DNA of 64,000 nucleotides from Effrenium voratum (GCA_963377175.1 CAUJNA010003505.1:1113202-1177201); one strand, 5' to 3'. Positions 28,231 through 41,059 are shown, counted from the first letter of the stretch. The notes: a model not told the origin generated them from the letters alone. Numbers and translations: made by a program.

Positions 28231-30586
28231 GCTGCCAAAAACGCTGAAAATGCTTCGGTCGCATCATGGCAACCTCGTCAACCATTGCACCGTTGGACCG
28301 CTTTGGGGTAAGCTTACACAAACCTGCCTGCTACGTCAAGCTTACATAAACTAGCCTGGTACCCATGTAAATCAGCAAAGACAAACTCATGGTAGCGTGC
28401 ACTGTGCAACGGACGCACAATACGCTTGACCTTAGTTCGAGCATAGTTGGAACACTTCTTGTGGGAGAGTCCAAAGCAGCTTCCCAATAAGTCCATGAAT
28501 ATAATGTGAACTTCGGATTCATCCGCACAACCACAACAATCAGCTGAGGTTTCCCTTTTCTCAACGAATCAGTTCGTTTTAGAGGATTCCTCCAATGAGT
28601 ATTGCCTTGCGGATTAATCCGAAGCTAATATCATCCAGCTTGCCGCGATGGAATTCTGGACAAGCGGACCTTTGAACAAAGACATCACCCCGCCTTCCAA
28701 GCGCCCTCGTAGCACTTCCATTTGCCCACAGTCCATGCCTGTCACTCCGAGTCGCGCAATCGAGGAGAAAGGCGCACAGAGCAAGAAGAAACAACAATCA
28801 ATGAGCAACAAATCATTCGCCAGCACAAGATCGCAACAAGATGAACTAGCCCTACAGAACAGGGCTGTTGCATCTGATTGTGACGCCTGCGCAAATTGCC
28901 CTGCAACCGAGTTCCCGGGAATAATATCCTCCAGGGTCAAAGAAGTCCCTTCAAACCTTCGCGCTGTGGCTGTAATGATCGCAAATCCATCCCATCCATC
29001 TTCCAGAGGTGTGGGTCCACTCCAGGTTGAATGGCTGTGGAGCAAAACCCTGTATATACCCCTGGTGAACATAAAAATAGGTGGTACATGGCTGTTCATC
29101 CGCCCCAGAATGGAGGCATAGGTTATGACCCATGGCCAAAAGACGATTTCGTGGGTTTCTCTGAGTAACGACCAGGTGCGCTCTCTCTTAGAGACGTCAC
29201 ACCTGGCGCAGTGAATGGATGTGTTCGAGGGCACCTGGTGAAAACTAAAACCTAAAGGAAACAAACACCCTTTTCGGTGTCCCCCCCATTTTTGACGACA
29301 TACCCCAGGCGTGAACCAGAAACCAACAAAAAACAAACCTGCCGGTAGGGCCATCTTGCCCAAGCCATGCCGCTTGTTCGCCTGGAAATGGCCTTTGTAC
29401 CTCGCGGGATTTGCCCGTGGCTATGGGAGATGGAGGTAGGAACCCCTTGGCCAGAGACAAATGGTTCGCCCAGCTTTCCTGTTTGGAGTGTGCACGTGCC
29501 AGCACCACATTTCAGGAAAAAAAAAACAGTGCACTCACTATGACAGCGATCAAATTCCCAAAAGCTCATGTCATGAAGACCAGTTACAGGAAATCAAAAT
29601 AGGAAGCTAGCCAAATACCCAGCAGAGCCAGGATTTTGGATGGCTTCCTGTACAGCTTGCTGCAGCTGGTTGCCTAGATCAATTTAAGGATTTGGAGTTC
29701 GACATGCCATGCTCCAGCTGTTGTGTCGGCTCACTCCACGCCGTCCACCCATCGCATGCAGCCATAACCAGACATGCAGTCCTGCGAGCGATCTCGAACG
29801 GCTTAGTTCGTAGGATTCAACCCCACCCTCCCCTAGCCCGCCTCCTTCAGGATTCCTTTTCCGGAGTCAAATTTGGGGTGAAGCAGGGAGGAGGGATGTT
29901 AGGGATTGCTGCTGGACCCCACGAGGAAAATCTCCTCCTGGAACTGACCTCGGTAGATGGAGTTGTCCGTACCTCAGCTCGCGCTTCACGGGAGAAACGT
30001 TTTTGGTTGGTTGATGTGGGGAATGTGCCCCATTTCGTGCCCTCAAAAGGAAGATGACTGTGAATATTGACGGCTGCTGTTTCATCTTCAGCTCCGCTAC
30101 AGCGGAATCTCGACTTAGCGTGTCTTAGATCGGGTATGCAATAACACACCAACGATACGTTCCCAACCAAAAGAACCTGAAGTGTTGAATACAAGGCGGA
30201 AAATCACATAACCCAGACCAGTGGCCAAAGGAAAAGGGACACTTTTTGCGGTGAGCCTTCTTTGGCACAACAAACCATTCGAACACTGAACGCATGGCTG
30301 CACATGGTGTGAACACACCTGTAACAGGGCCTATGAGGGCCTTCGTCAAAATGAAACGCGAGCGCTTGCCTTTTCAACACAAAATACTCTTTACACTGAG
30401 GGCAAAACACGCCTACACGAACCTGCCTGCCGATCTTGTTGGAATCTACCCAGCTTTGCTTGCGAGCCGCAGCACAAAACGAGTTCCACCCGAATACTAA
30501 CGAATGCATAGCTTGGACCCTGCCCCCACCTAACAGTCGATGATGGAAATTTAGCCTAGTTGGCCAGGCTGGGGAACGGGTTGGTG
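28231..30586. other. Upstream flank of GAPDH
   Basis: Apart from the 249-codon frame there is only a 121-codon plus frame (29692-30057) and its minus shadow, none with recognisable motifs. No spliced-leader RNA gene, TATA-like array or CpG-like island was noticed. Confidence 0.45.
28614..29363 (-). CDS. Uncharacterised open frame, 249 codons
   Basis: This is the longest open frame in the window outside the retrotransposon and the simple repeats. It lies 400 bp upstream of the GAPDH start, same strand. The translation has a hydrophobic start (MALPAGLFFVGFWF), many Cys and Trp and a hydrophobic LANDLLLIDCCFFLLCAPF, with no family I recognise. A 157-codon plus frame overlaps it. It could be an unspliced exon, an old element or chance. 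Confidence 0.25.
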   Translation of the reverse strand: MGKMALPAGLFFVGFWFTPGVCRQKWGGHRKGCLFPLGFSFHQVPSNTSIHCARCDVSKRERTWSLLRETHEIVFWPWVITYASILGRMNSHVPPIFMFTRGIYRVLLHSHSTWSGPTPLEDGWDGFAIITATARRFEGTSLTLEDIIPGNSVAGQFAQASQSDATALFCRASSSCCDLVLANDLLLIDCCFFLLCAPFSSIARLGVTGMDCGQMEVLRGRLEGGVMSLFKGPLVQNSIAASWMILASD

Positions 30587-31161
30587 GGCCGCATCCCCAG
30601 CATCACCGGCCTCGCTCGGACTAGGGCTGCCAATTGGCTTTGATTTGGTGGCAATTCAGATTTTGCTCCGGGCCGGTTTCAAGCGAGTGTCGGGCTTGCT
30701 GAGGTCAATATACTACTAATGAGGGCGGGTCTTGGGTATGTTTGGGGTTCATTTAGGCTTTGTAAAGGGCTGATATCCAGGATGATGTTGCGAGGGTTTA
30801 AGGTTGATTTTGAGTGTTTGGGTTGGCTTGGAGCTGGTTCGCGCGAGGTGTGCGGCCCGGTTTTTGCAGCAGCTTTTGGGCTGCTTTAGGGACGCACACC
30901 TCGGGCAAATCAGCTCCAAGCCAACCCAAACCGACTCAAAGTCAACCTTAAACCCTCGCAACATCATCCTGGATATCAACCCTTTACAAAGCCTAAATGA
31001 ACCCCAAACATACCCAAGACCCGCCCTCATTAGTAGTATATTGACCTCAGCAAGCCCGACACTCGCCCGAAACCAGCCCGGACCAACTCTGAACTGCCGA
31101 CAAATCAAAGCCAATTGGCAGCCCTAGTCCGAGCGAGGCCGGTGATGCTTGGGATGCGGCC
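30587..31161. repeat. 575-bp foldback palindrome
   Basis: The left arm 30587-30854 and right arm 30893-31161 are near-perfect reverse complements (ends GGCCGCATCCC / GGGATGCGGCC, inner ends CGAGGTGTGCG / CGCACACCTCG). The 38-bp loop carries its own small hairpin (GCAGC ... GCTGC). No target duplication was found. It could be a foldback transposon or a local inverted duplication. Confidence 0.9.
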
Positions 31162-31169
31162 GCCCAGCT

Positions 31170-31255
31170 GACCAACGAACCAACGAACCAACCAACCAAC
31201 CAACGCAGAAAACCAACCAACCCACCCACCCACCAACCAACCAGCCAACCAACTA
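31170..31255. repeat. (CCAA)n / (CCCA)n simple repeat
   Basis: CCAACGAA, CCAA and CCCA tetranucleotides bridge the foldback element and the satellite. Confidence 0.85.
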
Positions 31256-31319
31256 GCCAGTCCCCTGGCCGGGGCTAAGCCCCGAGCCGGGGCTCGTAAA
31301 AAACAACAACACCGGTTGC

Positions 31320-34300
31320 AGTTTAGATCAACCACCACAAACATGTTCTTTATCCCACCAAGTTTAGATCAACCACCACAAACATGGTTTTATCCCAATA
31401 AGTTTAGATCAACCACCACAAAAATTGTATTTATCCCACCAAGTTTAGATCAACCACCACAAACATGGTCTTTATCCCATTAAGTTTAGATCAACCACCA
31501 CAAAAATTGTATTTATCCCACCAAGTTTAGATCAACCACCACAAACATGGTTTTATCCCAATAAGTTTAGATCAACCACCGCAAAAAATGTATTTATCCC
31601 ACCAAGTTTAGATCAACCACCACAAACATGGTCTTTATCCCATTAAGTTTAGATCAACCACCACAAAAATTGTATTTATCCCACCGAGTTTAGATCAACC
31701 TCCACAAACATGGTCTTTATCCCATTAAGTTTAGATCAACCACCACAAAAATTGTATTTATCCCACCAAGTTTAGATCAACCACCACAAACATGGTTTTA
31801 TCCCAACAAGTTTAGATCAACCACCACAAACATGTTCTTTATCCCACCAAGTTTAGATCAACCACCACAAACATGGTTTTATCCCATTAAGTTTAGATCA
31901 ACCACCACAAAAATTGTATTTATCCCACCAAGTTTAGATCAACCACCACAAACATGGTCTTTATCCCATTAAGTTTAGATCAACCACCACAAAATAGATC
32001 AACCACCACAAACATGGTCTTTATCCCATTAAGTTTAGATCAACCACCACAAAAATTGTATTTATCCCACCAAGTTTAGATCAACCACCACAAACATGGT
32101 TTTATCCCAATAAGTTTAGATCAACCACCACAAAAACTGTATTTATCCCACCAAGTTTAGATCAACCACCACAAACATGGTCTTTATCCCATTAAGTTTA
32201 GATCAACCACCACAAAAATTGTATTTATCCCACCAAGTTTAGATCAACCACCACAAGCATGGTCTTTATCCCATTAAGTTTAGATCAACCACCACAAAAA
32301 TTGTATTTATCCCACCAAGTTTAGATCAACCACCACAAACATGGTCTTTATCCCATTAAGTTTAGATCAACCACCACAAAAATTGCATTTATGCCACCAA
32401 GTTTAGATCAACCACCACAAACATGGTCTTTATCCCATTAAGTTTAGATCAACCACCACAAAAATTGTATTTATCCCACCAAGTTTAGATCAACCACCAC
32501 AAACATGGTCTTTATCCCATTAAGTTTAGATCAACCACCACAAAAATTGTATTTATCCCACCAAGTTTAGATCAACCACCACAAACATGGTCTTTATCCC
32601 ATTAAGTTTAGATCAACCACCACACAAATTGTATTTATCCCACCAAGTTTAGATCAACCACCACAAACATGGTCTTTATCCCATTAAGTTTAGATCAACC
32701 ACCACAAAAATTGTATTTATCCCACCAAGTTTAGATCAACCACCACAAACATGGTCTTTATCCCATTAAGTTTAGATCAACCACCACAAAAAATGTATTT
32801 ATCCCACCAAGTTTAGATCAACCACCACAAACATGGTCTTTATCCCATTAAGTTTAGATCAACCACCACAAAAATTGTATTTATCCCACCAAGTTTAGAT
32901 CAACCACCACAAACATGGTCTTTATCCCATTAAGTTTAGATCAACCACCACAAAAATTGTATTTATCCCACCAAGTTTAGATCAACCACCACAAACATGG
33001 TCTTTATCCCATTAAGTTTAGATCAACCACCACAAAAATTGTATTTATCCCACCAAGTTTAGATCAACCACCACAAACATGGTCTTTATCCCAATAAGTT
33101 TAGATCAACCACCACAAAAATTGTATTTATCCCACCAAGTTTAGATCAACCTCCACAAACATAGTCTTTATCCCATTAAGTGCAGATCAACCACCACAAA
33201 AATTGTATTTATCCCACCAAGTTTAGATCAACCACCACAAACATGGTCTTTATCCCATTAAGCTTAGATCAACCACCACAAAAAATGTATTTATCCCACC
33301 AAGTTTAGATCAACCACCACAAACATGGTCTTTATCCCATTAAGTTTAGATCAACCACCACAAAAATTGTATTTATCCCACCAAGTTTAGATCAACCACC
33401 ACAAACATGGTCTTTATCCCAATAAGTTTAGATCAACCACCACAAAAATTGTATTTATCCCACCAAGTTTAGATCAACCTCCACAAACATAGTCTTTATC
33501 CCATTAAGTGCAGATCAACCACCACAAAAATTGTATTTATCCCACCAAGTTTAGATCAACCACCACAAACATGGTCTTTATCCCATTAAGCTTAGATCAA
33601 CCACCACAAAAAATGTATTTATCCCACCAAGTTTAGATCAACCACCACAAACATGGTCTTTATCCCATTAAGTTTAGATCAACCACCACAAAAATTGTAT
33701 TTATCCCACCAAGTTTAGATCAACCACCACAAACATGGTCTTTATCCCATTAAGTTTAGATCAACCACCACAAAAATTGTATTTATCCCACCAAGTTTAG
33801 ATCAACCACCACAAACATGGTCTTTATCCCATTAAGTTTAGATCAACCACCACAAAAATTGTATTTATCCCACCAAGTTTAGATCAACCTCCACAAACAT
33901 GGTCTTTATCCCATTAAGTTTAGATCAACCACCACAAAAATTGTATTTATCCCACCAAGTTTAGATCAACCACCACAAACATGGTCTTTATCCCATTAAG
34001 TTTAGATCAACCACCACAAAAATTGTATTTATCCCACCAAGTTTAGATCAACCACCACAAACATGGTCTTTATCCCATTAAGTTTAGATCAACCACCACA
34101 AAAATTGTATTTATCCCACCAAGTTTAGATCAACCACCACAAACATGGTCTTTATCCCAATAAGTTTAGATCAACCACCACAAAAATTGTATTTATCCCA
34201 CCAAGTTTAGATCAACCTCCACAAACATAGTCTTTATCCCATTAAGTGCAGATCAACCACCACAAAAATTGTATTTATCCCACCAAGTTTAGATCAACCA

Positions 34301-34832
34301 CCACAAACATGGTCTTTATCCCATTAAGTTTAGATCAACCACCACAAAAAATGTATTTATCCCACCAAGTTTAGATCAACCACCACAAACATGGTCTTTA
34401 TCCCATTAAGTTTAGATCAACCACCACAAAAATTGTATTTATCCCACCAAGTTTAGATCAACCACCACAAACATGGTCTTTATCCCATTAAGTTTAGATC
34501 AACCACCACAAAAATGTATTTATCCCACCAAGTTTAGATCAACCACCACAAACATGGTCTTTATCCCATTAAGTCTAGATCAACCACCACAAAAATTGTA
34601 TTTATCCCACCAAGTTTAGATCAACCACCACAAACATGGTCTTTATCCCATTAAGTCTAGATCAACCACCACAAAAATTGTATTTATCCCACCAAGTTTA
34701 GATCAACCACCACAAACATGGTCTTTATCCCATTAAGTCTAGATCAACCACCACAAAAATTGTATTTATCCCACCAAGTTTAGATCAACCACCACAAACA
34801 TGGTCTGTATCCCATTAAGTTTGGATCAACCC
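31320..34832. repeat. 41-bp satellite with 82-bp dimer structure
   Basis: About 86 tandem 41-bp monomers begin AGTTTAGATCAACCACCACA. Two subtypes mostly alternate: one continues AACATGGTCTTTATCCCATTA, the other AAAATTGTATTTATCCCACCA, giving an 82-bp dimer. Rare variants (AAGTGCAGATC at 33181, 33509 and 34247; AAGCTTAGATC at 33263 and 33591) repeat at exact multiples of 41 (328 and 738 bp), showing block duplications inside the array. TAG in each monomer closes all forward frames. Confidence 0.97.
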
Positions 34833-34986
34833 TCCGCCAAACTGTGGTGACTCTTCGTGTCGGCAGGGTCTGCGCCAGACTCCGCCTGAGAGCCTCACGG
34901 ATCAGCTCGCCGTCGCCGTTCGCACGGCCGCGCTCGAACATCCCGGTGTACCTGTCCCGACACGTGGCGTAACCAGGCGTGCTTGA

Positions 34987-35085
34987 CTAGGTCCCGTAGA
35001 GAGGTTAGAATAAGGGTACCCGATTTTTTTGCTGTAGTCTATTTTAGTAGGGGAACCCTGACCAAAAAAAGGTAAAAGGACCTAG
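34987..35085. mobile_element. CTAGGTCC-family short element, copy 3
   Basis: This 99-bp unit has CTAGGTCC/GGACCTAG ends and the 4-bp flank TTGA on both sides (34983-34986 and 35086-35089). It lies just right of the 41-bp satellite. Confidence 0.8.
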
Positions 35086-35089
35086 TTGA

Positions 35090-36845
35090 GGAATGGTCGG
35101 AGTGTGACGAATGCAGGAAGGCACCTGTTGGATTTGGATGCTCGGAAATGCGCCATGGTTCATGCGCCAAAATGATTGATCCCAGGTCAACATTGCCTCC
35201 ATGTTGATCACGACCATAGGGGAACGCAGTATAGAACACCACAACTCTGAACCACTCAGCTGTCTCCTGCATTCATACTATGGGTATGTCTGTTGGCTGT
35301 TGGTGTTTCTTTTTGTGGAATCCTCTTCGGTTGGTTTGTGCGAAACCAAGGGACACCAACCATTTATGCAGTCCCCTAATTTTGAGACAAACCCATACTA
35401 TCCAGATGCTGCCGTTCGCGTTGCGACCCCGAAATAAACAGCTTCGGTGGAGGTCGAGTTGGCCATCCGAGATTCGCATCATTCAGTTCAAGCTCTTCTA
35501 GCTAGCAGTATCGTGCCAATACAATTTGCAAACAAGCATTAATTCACAGGGATACACCAAACTCCCTGGCACAAGGGCTCCTAGAACGGGAAGGCAAAGG
35601 ACACCAGGCAAAACCTGACCATTCTTCGATTGAGGTGTCATCGATAAAAGGCTCGGAGCAACTTGTAGGAGGAGACAGCGTCTAGGCGCAGCGGAGGCAG
35701 TCTAGGTCAGTCGGGGCTTCCGCGCGAGTGTGTCACAATCTTTCTCCGGAACTTCGGGGCCGCATGTTCAGCTCAACATCTATTGACCAAAACATGTCTT
35801 GTCCAGTGAGTTTTGTTTCTGTGCTGCAAAGAACTGGCATTTTGGGCATCCCCTCCATCATTGAGGGCAGTCCTGAAAGTCAGTCTTGTGGACAGTTCCT
35901 GCCTGCTGTTTCAGCGCGGGCTTGTGTAGTTTCGGTGCGACTTGGCTATATGAGCATTTGTGCTCTGGACTTATCTGAAACTAATTTATCGTGTGACAAA
36001 CTGATGGACTTGTGAGAGATTGCAGGGTGTCCCTTTTTGTCCCAAAACGTCATGCGCTTGCTCTGAAGCCGGCTATCCCCAGCATCATCGGCTGCGGTTC
36101 TCGTTTCAATATGCTGGTGTTTGGTTGTTTCGCGTTTTTCTTGTTGGTTTGAGTTGGCTTTATGGTGCAGCGAGATGTGGATTTCCTAAAGACATCTAGG
36201 CGCACACGCACACAGAGCCACAATACATGAGCTACAGATGTTGTTTGCTACATAGTTGAATCGACCGTGCACTGTTTGGACTCATTGATCTCGTTTTCCA
36301 ATGCCGCATGTGTTTACCTCATTTTGGGGGTGTTCCCACCCTGGCTTTGCACCTAATGCAACATGTTACTCCAAACATGTTCCCTCCCGGGCTTTACAGT
36401 AGTCTTCTGCAAACGAAATCAGTCGCTCATACAGCGATGGGACAATACCATATATAATTAAAGCACCCTCTTTGGTTCGGAATGGCCAGTTGTCAGCAAG
36501 CAGTGCCAAAGACACGCGTATGCAAGGCACCCTTGTATTTAAGTCGAACTAGAGGGCACTAGTTGAGTTCCTGGCACCCCTCGACTCAAGGAAAATCCCA
36601 GGCCCTGGTGAGGACTTAATTTGCTGCCTATGGGATGGTTGCCAGGGGAAGAAGAAAGGAACCCACCAATTCCCATACAATCCGCGCAGTATACATATTA
36701 TGTGTATATATATATATATATGTTCACCAACATGTCAGTGACCAATTGAAGGGCTTGTTTGTTGGCAAATAATGGGATTTGTAAGGGGGTTCCTCCACAA
36801 TCCCAAACCTCGCCCTGCCGGTGGCTTCAAAGCCTGGCCTGGAGC
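35090..36845. other. Non-genic stretch left of the MORN exons
   Basis: No exon was recognised. It has a (TA)n run at 36706-36721 and several AT-rich pieces with TTTTGAGACAAACCC-like ends that recur elsewhere in the window. Downstream exons of the MORN gene may lie here undetected. Confidence 0.4.
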
Positions 36846-36891
36846 CCTCAGGCCAAGTCATGGTGCCGTGCCCGTGGCGCATGCCGCGCAC
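36846..36891 (-). CDS. MORN gene exon (MRHGHGTMTWPEG)
   Basis: GTGAG precedes 15 codons plus one base (VRGMRHGHGTMTWPE), ended by a GC donor at 36845-36844. Confidence 0.65.
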
Positions 36892-39800
36892 CTCACGAGT
36901 GAGACCCGGGGGTGGTTGAAACACGGCCAGGTAGTGCCATATACGAGTCACAAGCAAAACCTGGTATTACAGGCGTCCACCCAACACCATGCAAACAACA
37001 CAAAGGTTGGCCGCACCTGCTTATGGTTGTGTCCCTTGCGACCTTCATCTGCTTGAATGTGGCTCACACGACCCCTTAAAGCATCAGCCAAATGGAACGT
37101 CATTCCACGGCCACCCAAACAGGGAAATATTAGGACTGGCGATTGAAAATGGATGCCCTTGGGTGGCCAAAGTGGCTGAGCAAGCGCTTATGTTTCGGCT
37201 TGGCACTGTGGTCCCAGGGGGACAAGAGTCATGAAAATACGGAAAGTATTACATAAGAACGGTGCGACCCCAAACACTGCAAAACACACTAGTTTGTAGA
37301 GTCGAGAAATCGGTGCAAGACACGACCCCAAATGTTGAGCTAGAACTGGTCAGTTCGGAGAAAGCTCTGCCAATATCTACAGCATGGCGACTCCGCCAAC
37401 GTTGAGGCGAAGCAACGCACGGCCTGCGTCTGGCAGCGCTAACTTCTTGCAAATCCGAGCTCTTGCATAACCTTGCATAACCCCTTCTTGCATAACCGTA
37501 GGAGTTATCAGCTTCAAACATACAAGCAACACAAACAACGCGCAGAAATACAAATATGGAACCGGAAACCAGACCCCAGATCCGTTTGACCTGCCCGAAC
37601 ACGCTGGGATGCCAACGTATTGCCCGGAGAACACCGTGCCATCGGCCCAGTGTTCTTTCCTGGCATGAAACCTCTATGGCATCTACCTCTAGAGAACACC
37701 TCCAGCGAAAACGGTGGGCTTTATGTCAACGCGCTGTTCACGCAACGGGGTCCTAGGCCAAGGGTGCCAAGCTTGGACACTATGGTCCTTCACGGTCTGA
37801 ATCCTCACATCGCCTCACATGCCTGAAGTCTCGCCACACGGGAGGGTGGAGGTGCCAAGAATGCCTAAGCAGGGCTCCTTACATTATACACCTGAACATT
37901 GCCTTGTAAATGGTGGTGTCCCTTTATTTTGGTGGAAAATGCCATGTTTCAAATGGGCAAAATGTATCTTTTAAGGAGCCGTGCTAAGGCAACCAGGAAA
38001 CCAAGAGACTAGCCATTCACATGTTGAGGCCCAGCACAGGGTTCCATCCAATGGAGTACCACAAAATATCTTTCCCCAGGTAGCTGAAAGCTGTGGGGGT
38101 TCTAGCTTCTAACAAAGAAGGGAAAAATATTTGCGAGATTGGCGGCTGGGTGTTGGGGCATGCACTTTGGTTGCTGGTGCAAATGCTGCTAAAGTGTGCT
38201 GTTTGGGGAGCTGTTCGTGGTGCTGGTGACGGTGCGGGCTGAGATAGACGGCCGGGTGCTAGGGAGCATGCAAGTGACGCTGCGGGCACAACTTTGCAAG
38301 ATTGACCATTAGCGTGCTAGGCAGTTTTGGGATTCTGTTTGGGGCTGTGTGAGGTGCTAGTGACGATGTTTACGAGCTTGACGGCAGGGAGCATTTTTGC
38401 GAGATTGGCTGGGACGCTGTTTGGGGTGCTGCTTGAGGAGTGCGGGCGCATTCTTGGCGAGATTGAAAGCTGTTTGGTTTGCGGGGGTGCTGTTTGTTGC
38501 GCTATTCGTGGGGTGCTGTTGGAGGTGCTGGTGTGCAATCATCCATCTGTTTTGGCTAGCTGGGGTCTACGCTGGTGTAATTTGACCCGGGACGACTGAT
38601 TTTCAACAGTCCTTGGAGGGCAATAAATAGTGGAAGCCAATGTATTGAAGAGCCCTCAAGCAGGGCTGGGCCAGTCTTTTTGCGAGGGTATCCCTGTTGG
38701 ACTGGATCAAAGGAAACACCCATTTTGGAGGATCCCCTATTTTGACACGAACCCATGATTCAGACGTCTTTTGGTTTCCATTTAAGAGAGACCAGCGTTT
38801 TTTGAACACATCTTCCCCAATCTTCGGCCCATCTGTGCCCTCGTGCCAGTGGTACCCAGCGCCATGGCGCTCGTCATTCCGCCACTCGGACTCGTGCTTT
38901 GTGCCATCCTGCGACCGCAGGATTGCTGGGTATGTGTACAAATATGGGACCCAACAAATGACGGCTTTCCATTTGACGTTTGGTTCGGTAATTGCAAGAC
39001 AATATTTCCCTTTCAGACCAAAAGCAAATCTTGCAATTTGGAGGCCCTTTGAGACAACGTAATTTACGGCAAAGTGAAAGTTACATGCTCAGTTGATGCT
39101 TGTTTTTCTTTGTGTTCTTTGGTGGGGGATCATCAAGTGTTGCCCTGGCTTGCATCCTTTCAAATCCATCTTACAAAAACTACCTGGGGGGGAGGCCTTG
39201 GTGGGGGTTGGGGCTGCATTTGTTGGACTCTGCCCCCCATTTTGGGGAAACCAAGCACACACACAGAGCTTGTTTCCTGGCTTGAAGGTTCACGAGGCGC
39301 CGCAAGGACCACACCTCCAGAACACACCAGCCCGGACCCTCAACTCCCCTCAAGCCTGTCAGGTGCCTAGAAGTCGATTGGACTTGAGCTCAAAGCCACC
39401 GATCGAAACTATGTGTTGGTTTTGTTTCCCCTGGTGCCATGGGTAGGAAAGGAATTCCCGAGTTTTGAGGTGGTGGTTGAACGAACCGGTTTTGGGGATC
39501 CCCGAATAAAGGAAACGAAATCGTGTGGATGGTGTTTCTTGGGTCGTTCCATTTCTCATTCCCTGCGTATTGTGCTTTTTTCTTTGGCTTCCCATACTCA
39601 CCCCATGTTTGTGCAGCAGATTCCAACTTTTGAAGGGGAGTGCTACTCCCTAACAAGCACTGTTCAACCTTGGACGCTGGCGATGGAACCCATTTCAGCC
39701 CATCGATTTGTATCTGGACTTCGGCCATCGCGACACGTGTCCGGTCCGGCAGGTGCAAGATCCCATGGCCGTGGCGCATGTACTGCAGAAACTCTCCTGC

Positions 39801-40397
39801 GAGCCCACAAAGGTCGCAATGTACTGGCGGCTTCCACTGAAACTGCCAATTTTTGGAGGAACAAAAAGGGAACCCTGTTCCTCTGGCCTTTCGTGTTGGG
39901 GATTCGAACCCCTGGTTCTTGAAACTTCCAAAGCGGACCTACCTCTAAAGGGCGCTACTTTGGGTCCAAAAGAATGGGCCGGCCCGAGGCAAGGGCTTCC
40001 TGAACGTCCTGTAAAACTTCCTGTAGAACACGTCCTGATGTTCTGGCACCCTAGCCTCTTCCTTGGGCGACGGAATTGCATAGTGAATAAAACGTTGTCA
40101 TCAAAGCAAGTGGTGATCAGCAAGTAACAACTATTATAAACAGAAAAGTGGGTGCGTTTTTGGAGGCAGGACTAGATATGTGTCTCACTCCATCCATCAC
40201 ATGCGCCATTGGCAGTGGGCCGTCACGGTTCATCTATCAACCCCAAGCAAAAAGGGTGCTTCGACCAAGGCACATGTCGTGGAACATGTGTCTCACCTCA
40301 TGAGACTCATGAGCGTAGTGTCATGGGTCAACTATTGCAAACAAGCTCACCAAGGGATGCTCCTTCATAGCAGGAGTTGTTCGGGTACAGCACCTTC
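36846..40397 (-). CDS. MORN-repeat protein, partial exon set
   Basis: Four minus-strand exons encode MORN repeats (about 23 residues, Y-x-G-x-[WF] ... HGxG). In order they carry YPNNSCYEG/EFLQYMRHGHGILHLPD, DGTKHESEWRNDERHGAGYH, and VRGMRHGHGTMTWPEG. The split Gly between the first two (GA donor at 40362) restores CYEGEF, which supports the join. MORN proteins bind membranes or act as scaffolds, sometimes joined to kinases; nothing here shows a partner domain. The phases of the middle exons do not close perfectly, so at least one exon is missing. A G/T-rich minisatellite and a 1.9-kb intron lie inside. Confidence 0.65.
38140..38560. repeat. Degenerate G/T-rich minisatellite in MORN-gene intron
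   Basis: Irregular copies of GTGCTG- and GCGAGATTG-containing units recur (TTGCGAGATTGGC, GTGCTGTTTG, GGAGGTGCTGGTG). Unit length is not constant, and minus-strand Ser/Thr/Pro-rich frames are by-products. Confidence 0.65.
38849..38908 (-). CDS. MORN gene exon (EWRNDERHGAG)
   Basis: GGTCGCAG precedes DGTKHESEWRNDERHGAGYH and WHE; E-W-x-N-D-x-R-H-G-x-G is a clear MORN core. A GC donor about 38848 is the likely end. Confidence 0.65.
39720..39796 (-). CDS. MORN gene exon (EFLQYMRHGHG)
   Basis: CTCGCAG precedes GEFLQYMRHGHGILHLPD and RTRVAMAE. The 3' end is not resolved; GC or GA donors occur after RTRV and after VAMA. Confidence 0.6.
40363..40397 (-). CDS. MORN gene exon (YPNNSCYEG)
   Basis: CGCCAG precedes 35 nt reading KVLYPNNSCYE plus the first base of Gly, ended by a GA donor at 40362-40361. 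Confidence 0.6.
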
Positions 40398-40902
40398 CTG
40401 GCGTACCATGTAGCATAGCGCCAAAGACCCAAGACACTTTGAAGACAGTTGCACATGCTGGCACCATTGCAGTGGACCAGCTGCGTCTTTTGAAGGATCT
40501 CAAAAGAAAGGTTTGCTTTTCCCAGTGGGTGAAGGTGCTTTCACCGCGTCATCCTCCATGCTGGCATCACAATTTGGACTTGGGCTTTCGGACATGGAAG
40601 GCGCTCCAAAATCATGCAAGCTGATGGATTTCAAAACGCGCAAGTATATGCCAACTCATCGCTCTGTCACCTCCTTTTTCGTACCACAGGCCTCAACATT
40701 TGATTGCAGTACCATTGCGATGCATTCCTATACCGCTCAATCGAAACACACAGGATTCCTCGTCGTATGTCCCGTGTCAGCATATCAGACCGCAAAACAG
40801 AGTCAAGGTGCAACCACCTAAGAACCAGAAAGGGTATTGAAACGGTGATGATTGAGCCGCCAAATGGCAAAAAGGGGAACACAAATATAGTTAATTGTTT
40901 TT

Positions 40903-41014
40903 CTCAGTTGCCCAAAGGACCTCTAAATAAAAGGTTAACCTTTTGGGACCTCTACTAAAAATAGGCCAAGAAGGAAAAACCAAAAGGTCAAAAGGTCGGC
41001 TTTGAACAACTGAG
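40903..41014. mobile_element. Short element, CAACTGAG family, copy B
   Basis: This 112-bp unit has 8-bp perfect terminal inverted repeats CTCAGTTG/CAACTGAG and no coding capacity. It is about 90 percent like copy A by eye. Confidence 0.75.
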
Positions 41015-41059
41015 ATTTTGTTCAAAGCACCCAAACAGACATAGAACTCGTGGCACGCC

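Noticed and set aside
31320..34832. CRISPR-like array
   Set aside because: The 41-bp units are contiguous and the part after the constant AGTTTAGATCAACC takes only two alternating forms; there are no unique spacers and the context is eukaryotic.
39880..39980. Possible minus-strand tRNA with T-arm GGGGTTCGAATCCCC
   Set aside because: The T-arm-like hairpin is present but no matching acceptor stem, D-arm or anticodon arm could be drawn at the right distance.
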